In this document: piece by piece, positions 52,626-60,914 of the stretch
How positions within the stretch are numbered: the first letter of the stretch is position 1
How the letters are laid out: the number at the start of each line of letters is the position of its first letter
Origin: CALKZN01 sp964633815
Lineage (GTDB): Bacteria > Pseudomonadota > Gammaproteobacteria > Arenicellales > Arenicellaceae
Assembly (NCBI GenBank): GCA_964633815.1
Contig: CAZWHW010000008.1
Span: 1-64,000, forward strand
Length of the DNA stretch: 64,000 nt
Reading direction: 5' to 3'
Notes under the pieces: model-generated
What the model was told of the DNA's origin: nothing
The model's database searches: none
The model's input: only the letters and a program-made list of their open reading frames with translations
Translations under genes and position numbers: made by a program

Positions 52626-54389
52626 CTAAGTGAAATCGCGATATTTTTCCAAATAACGCACAGGCTTACTTAAGGCATCGCGTCTGAATGGGTCACCCAA
52701 TTCACGTGTACACATAATCTCAATCACACAAGTTTTGCCTTCATTCATTTGCATATCAATGGCTTTCTTCAATGCTGGGCCAACCTCTTCTAATTTATCA
52801 ATGCGCATGCCCTCAGCGCCCATAGACTTAGCAATCTCAGCCCAGTTACCACTTTCAATTTCACCTGCAACAAAGCGTCTGCCATAAAAATCAACCTGAT
52901 TCTTTTTCTCAGCGCCCCATTGGCGATTATGAAAAACCACCGCAGTTACTGGAATGTTATGGCGCACACACGTCAATGTCTCTTGCATACTCATCCCCCA
53001 AGCACCGTCACCTGCATAGGAGACAGCAGGTCGCTCTGGAGCGGCAACTTTAGCGCCTATAATGGTTGGAAATGCATAGCCACAGTTCCCCCAGCTCATG
53101 GCTGCAAAGAAGGAGCGTGGTTTTTCAAAACGTAGATATGAATTTGCGACGGAATTAATATTGCCTATATCAGTAGAGACCATAATATCTTCTGGCATGG
53201 CTTTTTCCAATTCACGAAGAACTTGGCGTGGATGTAAATAGTTGCCTTCTTCACCTTCTTGTTCCGCAATCATATCCATGCTGAAGTCGTCTTTTTCATG
53301 CGTCCAGCCATCCAGTTCTTTTTCCCAGTCTTCTTTCTCTTTTTTGACTTCCTCAGCACGCTCAACTTTGGTCGCATCACATTTAAGGGTTTCATCAGCA
53401 ATGCGCTTAGTGAGTTCGATCGCGGTTGCTTTCGCGTCCCCACAAATGCCTAAAGAGATTTTCTTCACTAAGCCCAACATTTTATTGTCAGCATCAATCT
53501 GAATAATTTTGGCATCTTTCGGCCAGTAGTCCATACCATGCTGTGGCAATGTACCAAACGGTCCGAGTCTTGTACCTAATGCGATAACCACATCTGCTTT
53601 TGAAATTAAGCGCATTCCCGCTTTAGAACCCTGATAACCAAGAGGACCAGACCATAGTGTATGACTGGCAGGGAATGAATCGTTATGTAGATAACTGTTC
53701 ACCACTGGCGCGCCGAGCCTTTCGGCAAATTCAATACATTCTTGAACCGCGTCAGCCATCACAACACCGCCGCCTGACACAATGACTGGAAACTCAGCTT
53801 CTTTGATTATTTCAACTGCAGCTTTTAATGAATCCTCACCACCAGCACCTCGGTCCAAACGGCTAGGCTTCGGAATTTCGACATCAATATCGCCATAAAA
53901 ATAATCTCTTGGAATGTTCAGCTGAGTTGGCCCCATTTCAGACATTGCACGATCAAAGCATCGTGCCGTGAATTCTGCCATTCTAGCTGGATGGGTGACA
54001 TGACCTTGATATTTGGTGAACTCTTGAAACATTGGTAATTGATTGGCTTCCTGAAAACCACCAAGTCCAATACCCATTGTCCCCGCTTCAGGAGTGACAA
54101 TCACAACCGGAGAATGTGCCCAGTATGCCGCGGCAATAGCCGTCACACAGTTGCTGATTCCTGGCCCATTTTGGCCAATGACCATACCATGACGCCCACT
54201 CACACGGGCAAAACCATCCGCCATATGCGCCGCCCCTTGCTCATGTACTACAGAAATTAATCGGATACCCGCTGGTGCAAAAATATCCATCGCATCCATA
54301 AAAGCCGAGCCCATAATGCCAAACATATCAGTGACTTTGTTGGCTACCATCGTTTCTACAAATGCTTCACTAGGGGTCATTCTAGCCAT
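52626..54389 (-). CDS. xsc: Sulfoacetaldehyde acetyltransferase
   Basis: Xsc is the thiamine-diphosphate enzyme that converts sulfoacetaldehyde and phosphate to acetyl phosphate and sulfite, the key desulfonation step of taurine and isethionate degradation. From the ATG at 54387-54389, with GAGGAG 7 bases upstream, it has 587 residues. The N-terminal catalytic glutamate lies in SVVHEQGAAHMADGFAR, and the ThDP motif begins at GDGAWGMS and ends at HNRQWGAE. The sequence MARMTPSEAFVETMVANKV is typical of Xsc rather than of acetolactate synthase. It heads an xsc-pta-VKOR string and diverges from an IclR gene. No sulfite oxidase or exporter gene is in the window. Confidence 0.95.
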   Translation of the reverse strand: MARMTPSEAFVETMVANKVTDMFGIMGSAFMDAMDIFAPAGIRLISVVHEQGAAHMADGFARVSGRHGMVIGQNGPGISNCVTAIAAAYWAHSPVVIVTPEAGTMGIGLGGFQEANQLPMFQEFTKYQGHVTHPARMAEFTARCFDRAMSEMGPTQLNIPRDYFYGDIDVEIPKPSRLDRGAGGEDSLKAAVEIIKEAEFPVIVSGGGVVMADAVQECIEFAERLGAPVVNSYLHNDSFPASHTLWSGPLGYQGSKAGMRLISKADVVIALGTRLGPFGTLPQHGMDYWPKDAKIIQIDADNKMLGLVKKISLGICGDAKATAIELTKRIADETLKCDATKVERAEEVKKEKEDWEKELDGWTHEKDDFSMDMIAEQEGEEGNYLHPRQVLRELEKAMPEDIMVSTDIGNINSVANSYLRFEKPRSFFAAMSWGNCGYAFPTIIGAKVAAPERPAVSYAGDGAWGMSMQETLTCVRHNIPVTAVVFHNRQWGAEKKNQVDFYGRRFVAGEIESGNWAEIAKSMGAEGMRIDKLEEVGPALKKAIDMQMNEGKTCVIEIMCTRELGDPFRRDALSKPVRYLEKYRDFT

Positions 54390-54477
54390 AATGTATCTCC
54401 TCAATTAAGATCTTTTTGTTCAGTTTTTTTACAGAATAATCCTAATCAAAACAGTGTCAAGACCAAGCTTAAATAAA

Positions 54478-54490
54478 TATCACTAAATGA
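54478..54490. promoter_or_regulatory. Shared 13-bp element, copy in the xsc/iclR region
   Basis: The sequence tatcactaaatga occurs here, between xsc and its divergent IclR gene, and again exactly at 56346-56358 between the second IclR gene and the TRAP operon. This suggests a common regulator. Confidence 0.5.
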
Positions 54491-54498
54491 TTTTAAAA

Positions 54499-54554
54499 AT
54501 CTCATTTTTGCTATTTAAAATTTTTTATTTTTATTTTTTACCTAAAAATGAGAT
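54499..54554. promoter_or_regulatory. 11-bp inverted repeat in the xsc/iclR intergenic region
   Basis: Perfect arms ATCTCATTTTT (54499-54509) and AAAAATGAGAT (54544-54554), 45 bases apart centre to centre, flank a very AT-rich core. Together with the adjacent taaatga half-site they look like a multi-site operator for an IclR protein. Confidence 0.45.
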
Positions 54555-54603
54555 ATTTAATATCGAATTACGATACTATTTTGTTTTTGATCACAAAGAT
54601 AAA

Positions 54604-55371
54604 ATGACCATGCCAGAGAAAAATAAACGATCTATATTACTTCGCAGCATCGAGATTCTTGAACTCATTGTTGCTAAAGATCAACCTGTGCAAAGTGCGC
54701 ATCTGGCTGATGAACTAGGCTTACCCAAGCCCACCGTTCATAGGATTGCACAACAACTTGAAGAAGCTGGATTAATACGACGTGAGCTTGGCAAACGCTC
54801 ATTCGTCGGAGGGCAGCGTCTGCAAAAATTAGCCACCTCAACAATGCGCAATTCTGTCTATGGTTCACACCGAGAAAAAATCATGAATGAACTATCTGAT
54901 CAAGTTGGTGAAACATGCAATTTAACGATGCTAGACGGCAAAGAAATAGTCTATTTACATCGCGTGGAGAGTAATTGGCCAATTCGTATTCATTTACCAA
55001 TAGGTTCACATTTACCCTTGCATTGCACAGCAACAGGCAAACTCTTTCTAGCAAATATGCCAAAAAAAAATCGTGACCGTATTATCGCCAGTGCACCTCT
55101 CACCCGACATACAGACTTAACAATCACTGACCCAGCTGAGCTCGAACAGCAATTAATCGAGATCTCGCAAAACGGAGTGGGCTTTGATACAGGTGAATAC
55201 TTAGATGGAATGGTTGCAGTCGCTGTACCTGTGATTGATAAACATTCTGAAATAAATCTAGCCTTGGCTATTCATTCTCCATCATCACGAAAATCGTTGG
55301 ATGAGTTACGTCAATACCTTCCCTTATTGCGTTCCGCTGCAGGAAAACTAGCTTCAATGGAAATCAGCTGA
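54604..55371 (+). CDS. IclR-family transcriptional regulator 1
   Basis: An IclR-type regulator. The winged helix-turn-helix (about 8-65: ILLRSIEILELIVAKDQPVQ, LPKPTVHRIAQQLEEAGLIRR) is followed by the effector-binding domain (LPLHCTATGKLFLANMP, GVGFDTGEYLDGMVAVAVPV). The frame is open for 39 more codons upstream through AT-rich sequence. I prefer the ATG at 54604, about 255 residues, or the one two codons later. It is divergent from xsc and probably controls it; IclR-type regulators are known with isethionate and other sulfonate clusters. It faces a second, clearly paralogous IclR gene 11 nt away. Confidence 0.88.
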   Translation: MTMPEKNKRSILLRSIEILELIVAKDQPVQSAHLADELGLPKPTVHRIAQQLEEAGLIRRELGKRSFVGGQRLQKLATSTMRNSVYGSHREKIMNELSDQVGETCNLTMLDGKEIVYLHRVESNWPIRIHLPIGSHLPLHCTATGKLFLANMPKKNRDRIIASAPLTRHTDLTITDPAELEQQLIEISQNGVGFDTGEYLDGMVAVAVPVIDKHSEINLALAIHSPSSRKSLDELRQYLPLLRSAAGKLASMEIS

Positions 55372-55382
55372 AATCGACTGCT

Positions 55383-56162
55383 TTACAGCGATTCAATCAA
55401 GTCAACAATTTCTCTAGCCGCTGTTTTTAATTGCGGAACTTTGGAACGACAGGTATACAGTGACATTCTGACAATTGGTGCATGCATTGCGAGGGCGCCA
55501 TAAAAATGTCCCTTGCTGCTAATCATCGGCACTGACACAGCCACCATGCCTTGGACAAATTCTTCATTATCGATTCCAACACCTTCTTTCTTGATATTTT
55601 CAACCGCTTCAGCAAGCTGCTCTATATCCGTAATTGTATTTTCTGTGATTTTCTTAAGTTTTAACTTCTCAATCACACGTCGACGCCGAGATAATGGTAG
55701 ATAACTAAGAAACAGTTTGCCGCTAGCAGTACAATGCATTGGGACACGATCATTGACTTGAAACTGCACCCGCAAAGGAAGATTCGTTTCCACCCGATCA
55801 AAATAAATGATTTCTGTACCATCGGGTATCGCAATATTACAGGTTTCACCTATTTCATCTGATAAACGCTTCAAAACCGCATGTTGCTCAATGCGCAACA
55901 TGTAGTTGTTGTTTAATACCCCAAGTGCCATTTTAGATAATTTGCTGCCATGGACATATCCACGTCCATCAATATGTTGCTGTAAATAGCCGTTTTTCTC
56001 TAGCATTGAACACAAACGATGAATCGTTGGTTTTGGTAAATTCAATTCCGCATTAATCTCAGTTGCCGTTAAAGGCTTCTCTGATTGGGCAATCGCTTCA
56101 AGGATGCTTAAGGCTCTTAGCGTTGCTGATGATTTATTCTTTTCAAGTATATTTTCAACCAT
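55383..56162 (-). CDS. IclR-family transcriptional regulator 2
   Basis: A 259-residue IclR protein with the helix-turn-helix at about 15-70 (SILEAIAQSEKPLTATEINA, LPKPTIHRLCSMLEKNGYLQ) and the effector domain (VPMHCTASGKLFLSYLP, GVGIDNEEFVQGMVAVSVPM). It resembles regulator 1 along its whole length, suggesting an old duplication. The gene diverges from the TRAP operon, with 383 bases of promoter region between them. Each IclR gene thus faces one half of the sulfonate system. Confidence 0.88.
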   Translation of the reverse strand: MVENILEKNKSSATLRALSILEAIAQSEKPLTATEINAELNLPKPTIHRLCSMLEKNGYLQQHIDGRGYVHGSKLSKMALGVLNNNYMLRIEQHAVLKRLSDEIGETCNIAIPDGTEIIYFDRVETNLPLRVQFQVNDRVPMHCTASGKLFLSYLPLSRRRRVIEKLKLKKITENTITDIEQLAEAVENIKKEGVGIDNEEFVQGMVAVSVPMISSKGHFYGALAMHAPIVRMSLYTCRSKVPQLKTAAREIVDLIESL

Positions 56163-56545
56163 GCCAACTTTTATTTAATTAATTTAAATTTTATTGCTGA
56201 ATATCTAAATCTAAACATTTTGCGTTTCTCAAAATTCCATATTTCTGGTTTACATATTAATGAACAAAATGTTGAATTCTTCAATCATCCAACATCACTT
56301 CAAATTAAGCATTTGGCTTTATAAAAAATTATTATTTCTTAATATTATCACTAAATGAGACTAAAAGTATCAAAAAATGATTTTTTTATTGATAGCCAAT
56401 CATGTCTATGCTAAAACTGATTCATTGTAAATTAAGAAAGTTCCTTGATTCATTAGTCACTAGTTCTTAATTGCAAGTTAGCTCAACAAAACTTCTTATC
56501 TTGTTTAGTGGCTAATGTCTATAAAAAACTGATCCGGAGGAAAAA
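56163..56545. other. Promoter region between IclR 2 and the TRAP operon
   Basis: This 383-base AT-rich stretch has no gene. It holds the second copy of tatcactaaatga (56346-56358), followed closely by further aaatga-type half-sites, and a strong ribosome site (GGAGG) just before the binding-protein ATG. I could not fix a unique -10/-35 pair. Confidence 0.6.
56346..56358. promoter_or_regulatory. Shared 13-bp element, copy upstream of the TRAP operon
   Basis: Exact match to 54478-54490. It is followed by gactaaaag and caaaaaatga, giving several similar half-sites in a row, as is common for IclR operators. Confidence 0.5.
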
Positions 56546-57802
56546 ATGACAAAAGAAAAACAACTCATAACCACAGAAGAAAATACTCTTGGAAATGCAA
56601 CCCGGCGAGACTTTTTTCGTGTCGCTGGGACTTATGGATTGAGTTCAACTGCTTTAGCCGCCAGCCTTTTGGGTGGCACTTTTACCACTTCTCAACTGGC
56701 CAATGCTGCCGAAAAAGAAGCCAAACGTCGTTATGCCAAACCTGCTAAATATTCTTTGAAATTTGGCGCTTCAGGCTTTAACGAAAAAAACCTATTAATT
56801 GAACGTGCAGGATGTATTGATTTTATTCAAGACATCGAATCACGTACTGATGGTGAAATTCGCGTTGAATTTATCGGCGATAACCAAATTTGCGGACAAC
56901 TAAATTGCGTTAAGAAAACACAGCAAGGCATCATTGATATGTTTACTGCTTCCACGCAAAACTCTGCTGGCGGCGCACCATATCTGAACGTCTTAGATTA
57001 TGCCTACATGTTCCCAACTCGTGCTTCGCAATATCACTTCCTGTATAGCCCAGAAAGCCAACGCATTCTGCGTGATCCATTGCGCAAACAGCATAACTTG
57101 CAATTCTTATTCTCTCATTGTGAGTTACGCGGCTTACAAATGGGCTTAGGCTGGAAAGACAAACCTTTAATCACCAGCATTGATCAACTTAAAGGTACTA
57201 AAAACCGTGTAACAGGTACTCAGCTTGGTCGTATTGCCATGCAATTACTGGAACTCAATCCAGTGCCAATTGCCTGGTCTGAAACACTTGATGGCTTGAA
57301 ACAAGGTTTGATTGATGGCGCAGAAACATGGGCTGGCGCGGTTGCATATGCCAATATGTCACCTGTTGTTGCTCAATCAGTTGATTTACGTTTCTTCTGC
57401 GGCACTGAAGCAACCATGATGGATTCACGTGTTTTTGATAAGTTCAGTGGTGAATTGCAGGATGCAGTAATGGAGTCTGCTTACTTAACTCAAGTGAAAG
57501 TTCAAGCATCGCAAGAAGCCTCATTATCAAATACTGTTGGCGCAACTACACCGCAACTACCTGGCACTTTATTTAAGCAGCACGGCGTTAGAGTTGCACA
57601 TTTATCGGATGCCGAACGTGAAAAAGCTGCCAAAATTTGTGCTCCAGAACATAACCCAGAGCCGTGGGTGAAATGGCGTGGACGTCTTGATAAATGGGCT
57701 GGAGGGATTGATACCTATTCAGACATACATAAAGTGGCTCGTGAAATCCCATTGAATACTTTGGCTGAGAATGTCACTCCACGTCGCTGGTGGAAAAGCT
57801 AA
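56546..57802 (+). CDS. TRAP transporter substrate-binding protein, Tat-exported
   Basis: A DctP-family periplasmic binding protein of 418 residues. The N-terminus has a twin-arginine motif (TRRDFFRVAG, R20-R21), a hydrophobic stretch and ANAA as the likely cleavage site, so it is exported folded. The mature part has the family's early beta strand (YSLKFGASGF), the central GTKNRVTGTQLGRIAMQLL segment carrying the conserved arginine region, and PVPIAWSETLDGLKQGLIDGAETW. It is longer than most DctP proteins. The gene has a strong ribosome site. Context with xsc and a GMC dehydrogenase suggests a C2 sulfonate ligand such as isethionate (IseK-like), but the ligand is not provable from sequence. 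A terminator follows before the membrane subunit genes. Confidence 0.85.
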   Translation: MTKEKQLITTEENTLGNATRRDFFRVAGTYGLSSTALAASLLGGTFTTSQLANAAEKEAKRRYAKPAKYSLKFGASGFNEKNLLIERAGCIDFIQDIESRTDGEIRVEFIGDNQICGQLNCVKKTQQGIIDMFTASTQNSAGGAPYLNVLDYAYMFPTRASQYHFLYSPESQRILRDPLRKQHNLQFLFSHCELRGLQMGLGWKDKPLITSIDQLKGTKNRVTGTQLGRIAMQLLELNPVPIAWSETLDGLKQGLIDGAETWAGAVAYANMSPVVAQSVDLRFFCGTEATMMDSRVFDKFSGELQDAVMESAYLTQVKVQASQEASLSNTVGATTPQLPGTLFKQHGVRVAHLSDAEREKAAKICAPEHNPEPWVKWRGRLDKWAGGIDTYSDIHKVAREIPLNTLAENVTPRRWWKS

Positions 57803-57831
57803 TAAAATCTAGTTCAGCTTTTGCTCAATAA

Positions 57832-57876
57832 CTAAAAGTGTTGTGTTCATTGCAATGAGATAACTCGCACTTTTAG
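57832..57876. repeat. Structured intergenic inverted repeat
   Basis: CTAAAAGTG (57832-57840) and CACTTTTAG (57868-57876) are perfect arms. The loop contains the 12-base palindrome tcattgcaatga (57848-57859). It lies just after the binding-protein gene and may stabilise its mRNA or bind a regulator. Confidence 0.5.
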
Positions 57877-57904
57877 CTATTTAGAGAGTACTTATGTACG
57901 CAAA

Positions 57905-57940
57905 ATGCTGTGCTAATCATTATTAGCACAGCATTTTTTT
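57905..57940 (+). terminator. Intrinsic terminator between binding protein and DctQ
   Basis: Perfect 12-base arms (57905-57916 and 57923-57934) around a six-base loop are followed by a run of T. Partial termination here would make the periplasmic protein in excess over the membrane subunits. Confidence 0.88.
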
Positions 57941-58084
57941 GACTCTATATAAACCAAAACTTCTGTGCTGCGTGCTTCATTTTTTCAAGCAACACAAGGG
58001 GTACTTTCAATTACAAAAAAGAAAAAAGTAATTAAAAAACTATGGAAAACACATATCCCTGCTATTCATTAGAGAGGTCTCAAG

Positions 58085-58606
58085 ATGATTAAGTCAGTAT
58101 TTTCTCGCATTCATGATGATATTGAAAAATGGATAATGGTCATATCCTATGGCGCCATGGCTTCAATTATTTTTGTCGAAGTGATTCGTCGATTTTTCTT
58201 CAATCAACAGGCCGCTTGGAGCACCACCATCCCAATCTATTTGTTTCTATGGTTAACTTGGATGGGCACATCCTACAACACCAAACAGCGATCACACCTA
58301 CGCTTTTCTGAAGTCCGAGATCGACTTTCTCAAAAAGGTCAGTTTTTGACCCTCATCTTAGATGCCGTCCTGTGGTACATCTTCGGCATCATTGTGATTT
58401 ATTTTTCTATCGAGCAAGTGCAAATTTCATATGATAACTTTGCCATTGTTCAAGGAACGGATGATGTGATGCAGTGGTGGTTTTATCTGGCTACCCCACT
58501 TGCATGGAGCTTGTTGCTTTACCGAGTCACTCGAAATCTCATGGAAGATATTCAATATTACAAACAAGGCAAGCCCCTTATACAAGGCAAAATGTTGGAT
58601 GACTAG
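58085..58606 (+). CDS. TRAP transporter small membrane subunit (DctQ)
   Basis: A 173-residue DctQ-family protein with four predicted membrane helices. It has the family's early MVISYGAMASIIFVEVIRRFF segment (helix ending in V-x-R-R), the WLTWMGTSYNTKQRSHLR motif and a helical, charged C-terminus. It pairs with the DctM protein encoded 12 nt downstream. A 282-base gap with a terminator separates it from the binding-protein gene. Confidence 0.9.
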   Translation: MIKSVFSRIHDDIEKWIMVISYGAMASIIFVEVIRRFFFNQQAAWSTTIPIYLFLWLTWMGTSYNTKQRSHLRFSEVRDRLSQKGQFLTLILDAVLWYIFGIIVIYFSIEQVQISYDNFAIVQGTDDVMQWWFYLATPLAWSLLLYRVTRNLMEDIQYYKQGKPLIQGKMLDD

Positions 58607-58618
58607 GGAGGAGGTAAT

Positions 58619-59902
58619 ATGGATTCATTATTAATTTCACTTATCAGTCTAGGAGTTACAGTATTCTTTATCCTTGGTGTTCCTATTTTCTTGGTGATTG
58701 GATTTTGGGTTGTTGGAGTAAGTCTGGTTATTGACTTCACACTAGCAAATATTGGAGTCACCTTATATGAAGGTTTAAACTTTTATGGCTTATTGGCTCT
58801 ACCACTATTTATATTAACGGGTGACTTGATCAATGCCGCCGGCATCGCCAAGCGACTCGTTGATTTTGCCTACGCTTTACTAGGATGGTTGCGCGGTGGT
58901 TTAGGGATGGCCTCATTAGGTTCCTGCGGTTTATTTGCCGCTATTTCAGGTTCAAATTCCGCTACCACTGCCACTATCGGCAGCATTATGCATCCAGCAA
59001 TGAAAGAATCAGGCTATGACACTCGCTTTGCCGCTGCCACAATTGCTGCTGGCGGCACTGTCGGCATTATTATTCCGCCGAGCATCATTTTTATCGTCTA
59101 TGGCTTTATGCTAAACCTGCCCATTGGAGATTTATTCATTGGTGGATTAATCCCTGGTGCATTAATGGTGTTCACCATGATGTTGATTTGTTATTTGCTT
59201 TCAAGACGCAATAAATGGGGTACTATAGCACCATTTAGTCCAAAGAAAATTGCCACCACAGGAACCAAGGCATGGCTTGGATTCTTAGCGATTGGCATTG
59301 TCATTTGGGGGATTTACAGCGGAGCGTTTTCACCTACCGAAGCGGCGGGTGTCACTACTGGATTTTGCTTGCTCGCTGGAGTCTTTGTTACTCGTGAACT
59401 CAGTCTAAAATCCTTGCCAAAAATCATGATGCGTTCAGGACAAATCACTGGCATGTTGGCACCGCTCATTGCAATCTCAATTGTCATGCAACAAGTTTTG
59501 TCGCAATTGGGAGCAAAAGAATACATTACCGAAGTCGTCACTTCCCTAGGCGGCTTTTATCCCGTGTTGTTTGCTTGTATGATTATTGTCTTGCTAGCAG
59601 GCACAGTGTTAGAAAGCTTACCAAACACAATCATTTTAGCGCCTATTTTAGCGCCAATCGCCGCCAGTATTGGTGTCGACCCTATCCACTTTGCCGTTAT
59701 TTTTCTGGTCGGTGATGCAATAGGTTTTATCACACCACCGTATGGCTTAAATCTTTATGTCGCAAGTGGCATAACCAATATTCCTTATCTCAAATTATTG
59801 TATTACACCATGCCGTATTTAGCAGCGCTGCTAATCACATGGGTTGTTGTCGCGCTGGTACCAGATTTGTCGCTTATTTTACTGGGCGGGATAGGTAAAT
59901 GA
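58619..59902 (+). CDS. TRAP transporter large membrane subunit (DctM)
   Basis: A 427-residue DctM-family permease with about 12 hydrophobic helices. Characteristic segments are LPLFILTGDLINAAGIAKRL, ISGSNSATTATIGSIMHPAM, GTVGIIIPPSIIFIVYGF and VGDAIGFITPPYGLNLYV. It uses a sodium gradient to import the ligand delivered by the binding protein. A strong GGAGG site precedes the ATG. A 40-nt gap without terminator leads to the CobS-like gene, so all downstream genes are probably on the same transcript. Confidence 0.95.
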   Translation: MDSLLISLISLGVTVFFILGVPIFLVIGFWVVGVSLVIDFTLANIGVTLYEGLNFYGLLALPLFILTGDLINAAGIAKRLVDFAYALLGWLRGGLGMASLGSCGLFAAISGSNSATTATIGSIMHPAMKESGYDTRFAAATIAAGGTVGIIIPPSIIFIVYGFMLNLPIGDLFIGGLIPGALMVFTMMLICYLLSRRNKWGTIAPFSPKKIATTGTKAWLGFLAIGIVIWGIYSGAFSPTEAAGVTTGFCLLAGVFVTRELSLKSLPKIMMRSGQITGMLAPLIAISIVMQQVLSQLGAKEYITEVVTSLGGFYPVLFACMIIVLLAGTVLESLPNTIILAPILAPIAASIGVDPIHFAVIFLVGDAIGFITPPYGLNLYVASGITNIPYLKLLYYTMPYLAALLITWVVVALVPDLSLILLGGIGK

Positions 59903-59942
59903 TTTTCGTATTAAAACAATATCAGACTGATTGATTATCGAT

Positions 59943-60914
59943 ATGAGCGTTCTTAAAAATATCAATGTAAACAATGTATTTGATCTTAATGTTGATCTCT
60001 CTGTATCTGGATTTACCGAGCGTTCGGGAGATGTTCCTGAAATAGATGAAAATTATGTCTTCAATAAAGAAGTGACTATGGCCCTGCTTGCAGGTTTTCA
60101 AGAAAATCGCCGCGTTCTTGTGCAAGGCATGCATGGTACTGGCAAGACAACACATATTGAACAAGTCTGTGCACGTTTGAATTGGCCTTGTATGCGAATC
60201 AACTTGGATGGTCATATCAGCCGTATTGAGCTGATTGGTAAAAATGTGATTACTCTGCGTGACGGCAAACAAGTAGTTGAATTTCAAGAAGGGATTATTC
60301 CTTGGTGCTTGCAACGTCCAATGGCAATGGTTTTTGACGAATATGATGCTGCGCGTCCAGAGGTTATGTTTGTTATTCAACGTTTACTCGAACGCGACGG
60401 CAAACTGACACTGTTAGAAGAAAATAAAGTTATTGAACCACATCCAGAGTTTCGTCTGTTTGCAACATCGAACACTGTCGGATTGGGCAATTCAACAGGT
60501 TTGTATCATGGCACACGATTGCTAAATCAAGCGCAATTAGATCGTTGGGATATGGTGGTGAGTTTGAATTTTCTGAACAAAGACATTGAACGCTCCATTA
60601 TTCAGGCCAATGTGCCTAATTTCAGTGATGAACAATCACTAGACAATATGTTAGCGCTTGCTGAGTTGACCCGTAGCAGTTTTCAAGCCGGTGATATTTC
60701 TACTCTAATGACACCAAGAACAGTCATCAGTTGGGCGGAAAATATCGGTATTTTCAAGGATGTTGACTTTGCCTTTCGTTTGTCTTTTCTGAATCGTTGT
60801 GATGAAACTGAACAATTCATTTTTGCTGAGTATTTTCAGCGTTGCTTTGGCTATGAAATAAACATATCCAGCTCTATAGGTGGTTCTCCATTGAGTGATA
60901 AGGAGCAAGGTTAA
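59943..60914 (+). CDS. CobS-like MoxR-family AAA+ ATPase
   Basis: A AAA+ ATPase of about 323 residues that is very close to CobS, the ATPase subunit of aerobic cobaltochelatase. It has the CobS-type start VPEIDENYVFNKEVTMALLAG, Walker A GMHGTGKTT (62-70), RLNWPCMRINLDGHISRIEL, Walker B MVFDEYDAARPEVMF and TSNTVGLGNSTGLYHGT. It is followed by a CobT-like VWA gene with a 1-nt overlap (TAATG). No cobN or other cobalamin gene is visible. The pair is embedded between dctM and a GMC dehydrogenase gene. MoxR-VWA pairs such as CbbQ/CbbO and NorQ/NorD remodel or activate metalloenzymes, so a similar service for the dehydrogenase or an unseen partner is plausible. A TTG 12 bases upstream is an alternative start; neither has a good ribosome site. 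Confidence 0.85.
   Translation: MSVLKNINVNNVFDLNVDLSVSGFTERSGDVPEIDENYVFNKEVTMALLAGFQENRRVLVQGMHGTGKTTHIEQVCARLNWPCMRINLDGHISRIELIGKNVITLRDGKQVVEFQEGIIPWCLQRPMAMVFDEYDAARPEVMFVIQRLLERDGKLTLLEENKVIEPHPEFRLFATSNTVGLGNSTGLYHGTRLLNQAQLDRWDMVVSLNFLNKDIERSIIQANVPNFSDEQSLDNMLALAELTRSSFQAGDISTLMTPRTVISWAENIGIFKDVDFAFRLSFLNRCDETEQFIFAEYFQRCFGYEINISSSIGGSPLSDKEQG

Noticed and set aside
54487..54603. N-terminal extension of IclR 1 by 39 residues
   Set aside because: The codons are translated AT-rich promoter DNA containing the inverted repeat, and IclR proteins normally start close to the helix-turn-helix.
59922..60380. Minus-strand open frame of about 150 codons antisense to the CobS-like gene
   Set aside because: It lies wholly opposite a strongly conserved gene and its translation shows no family features.
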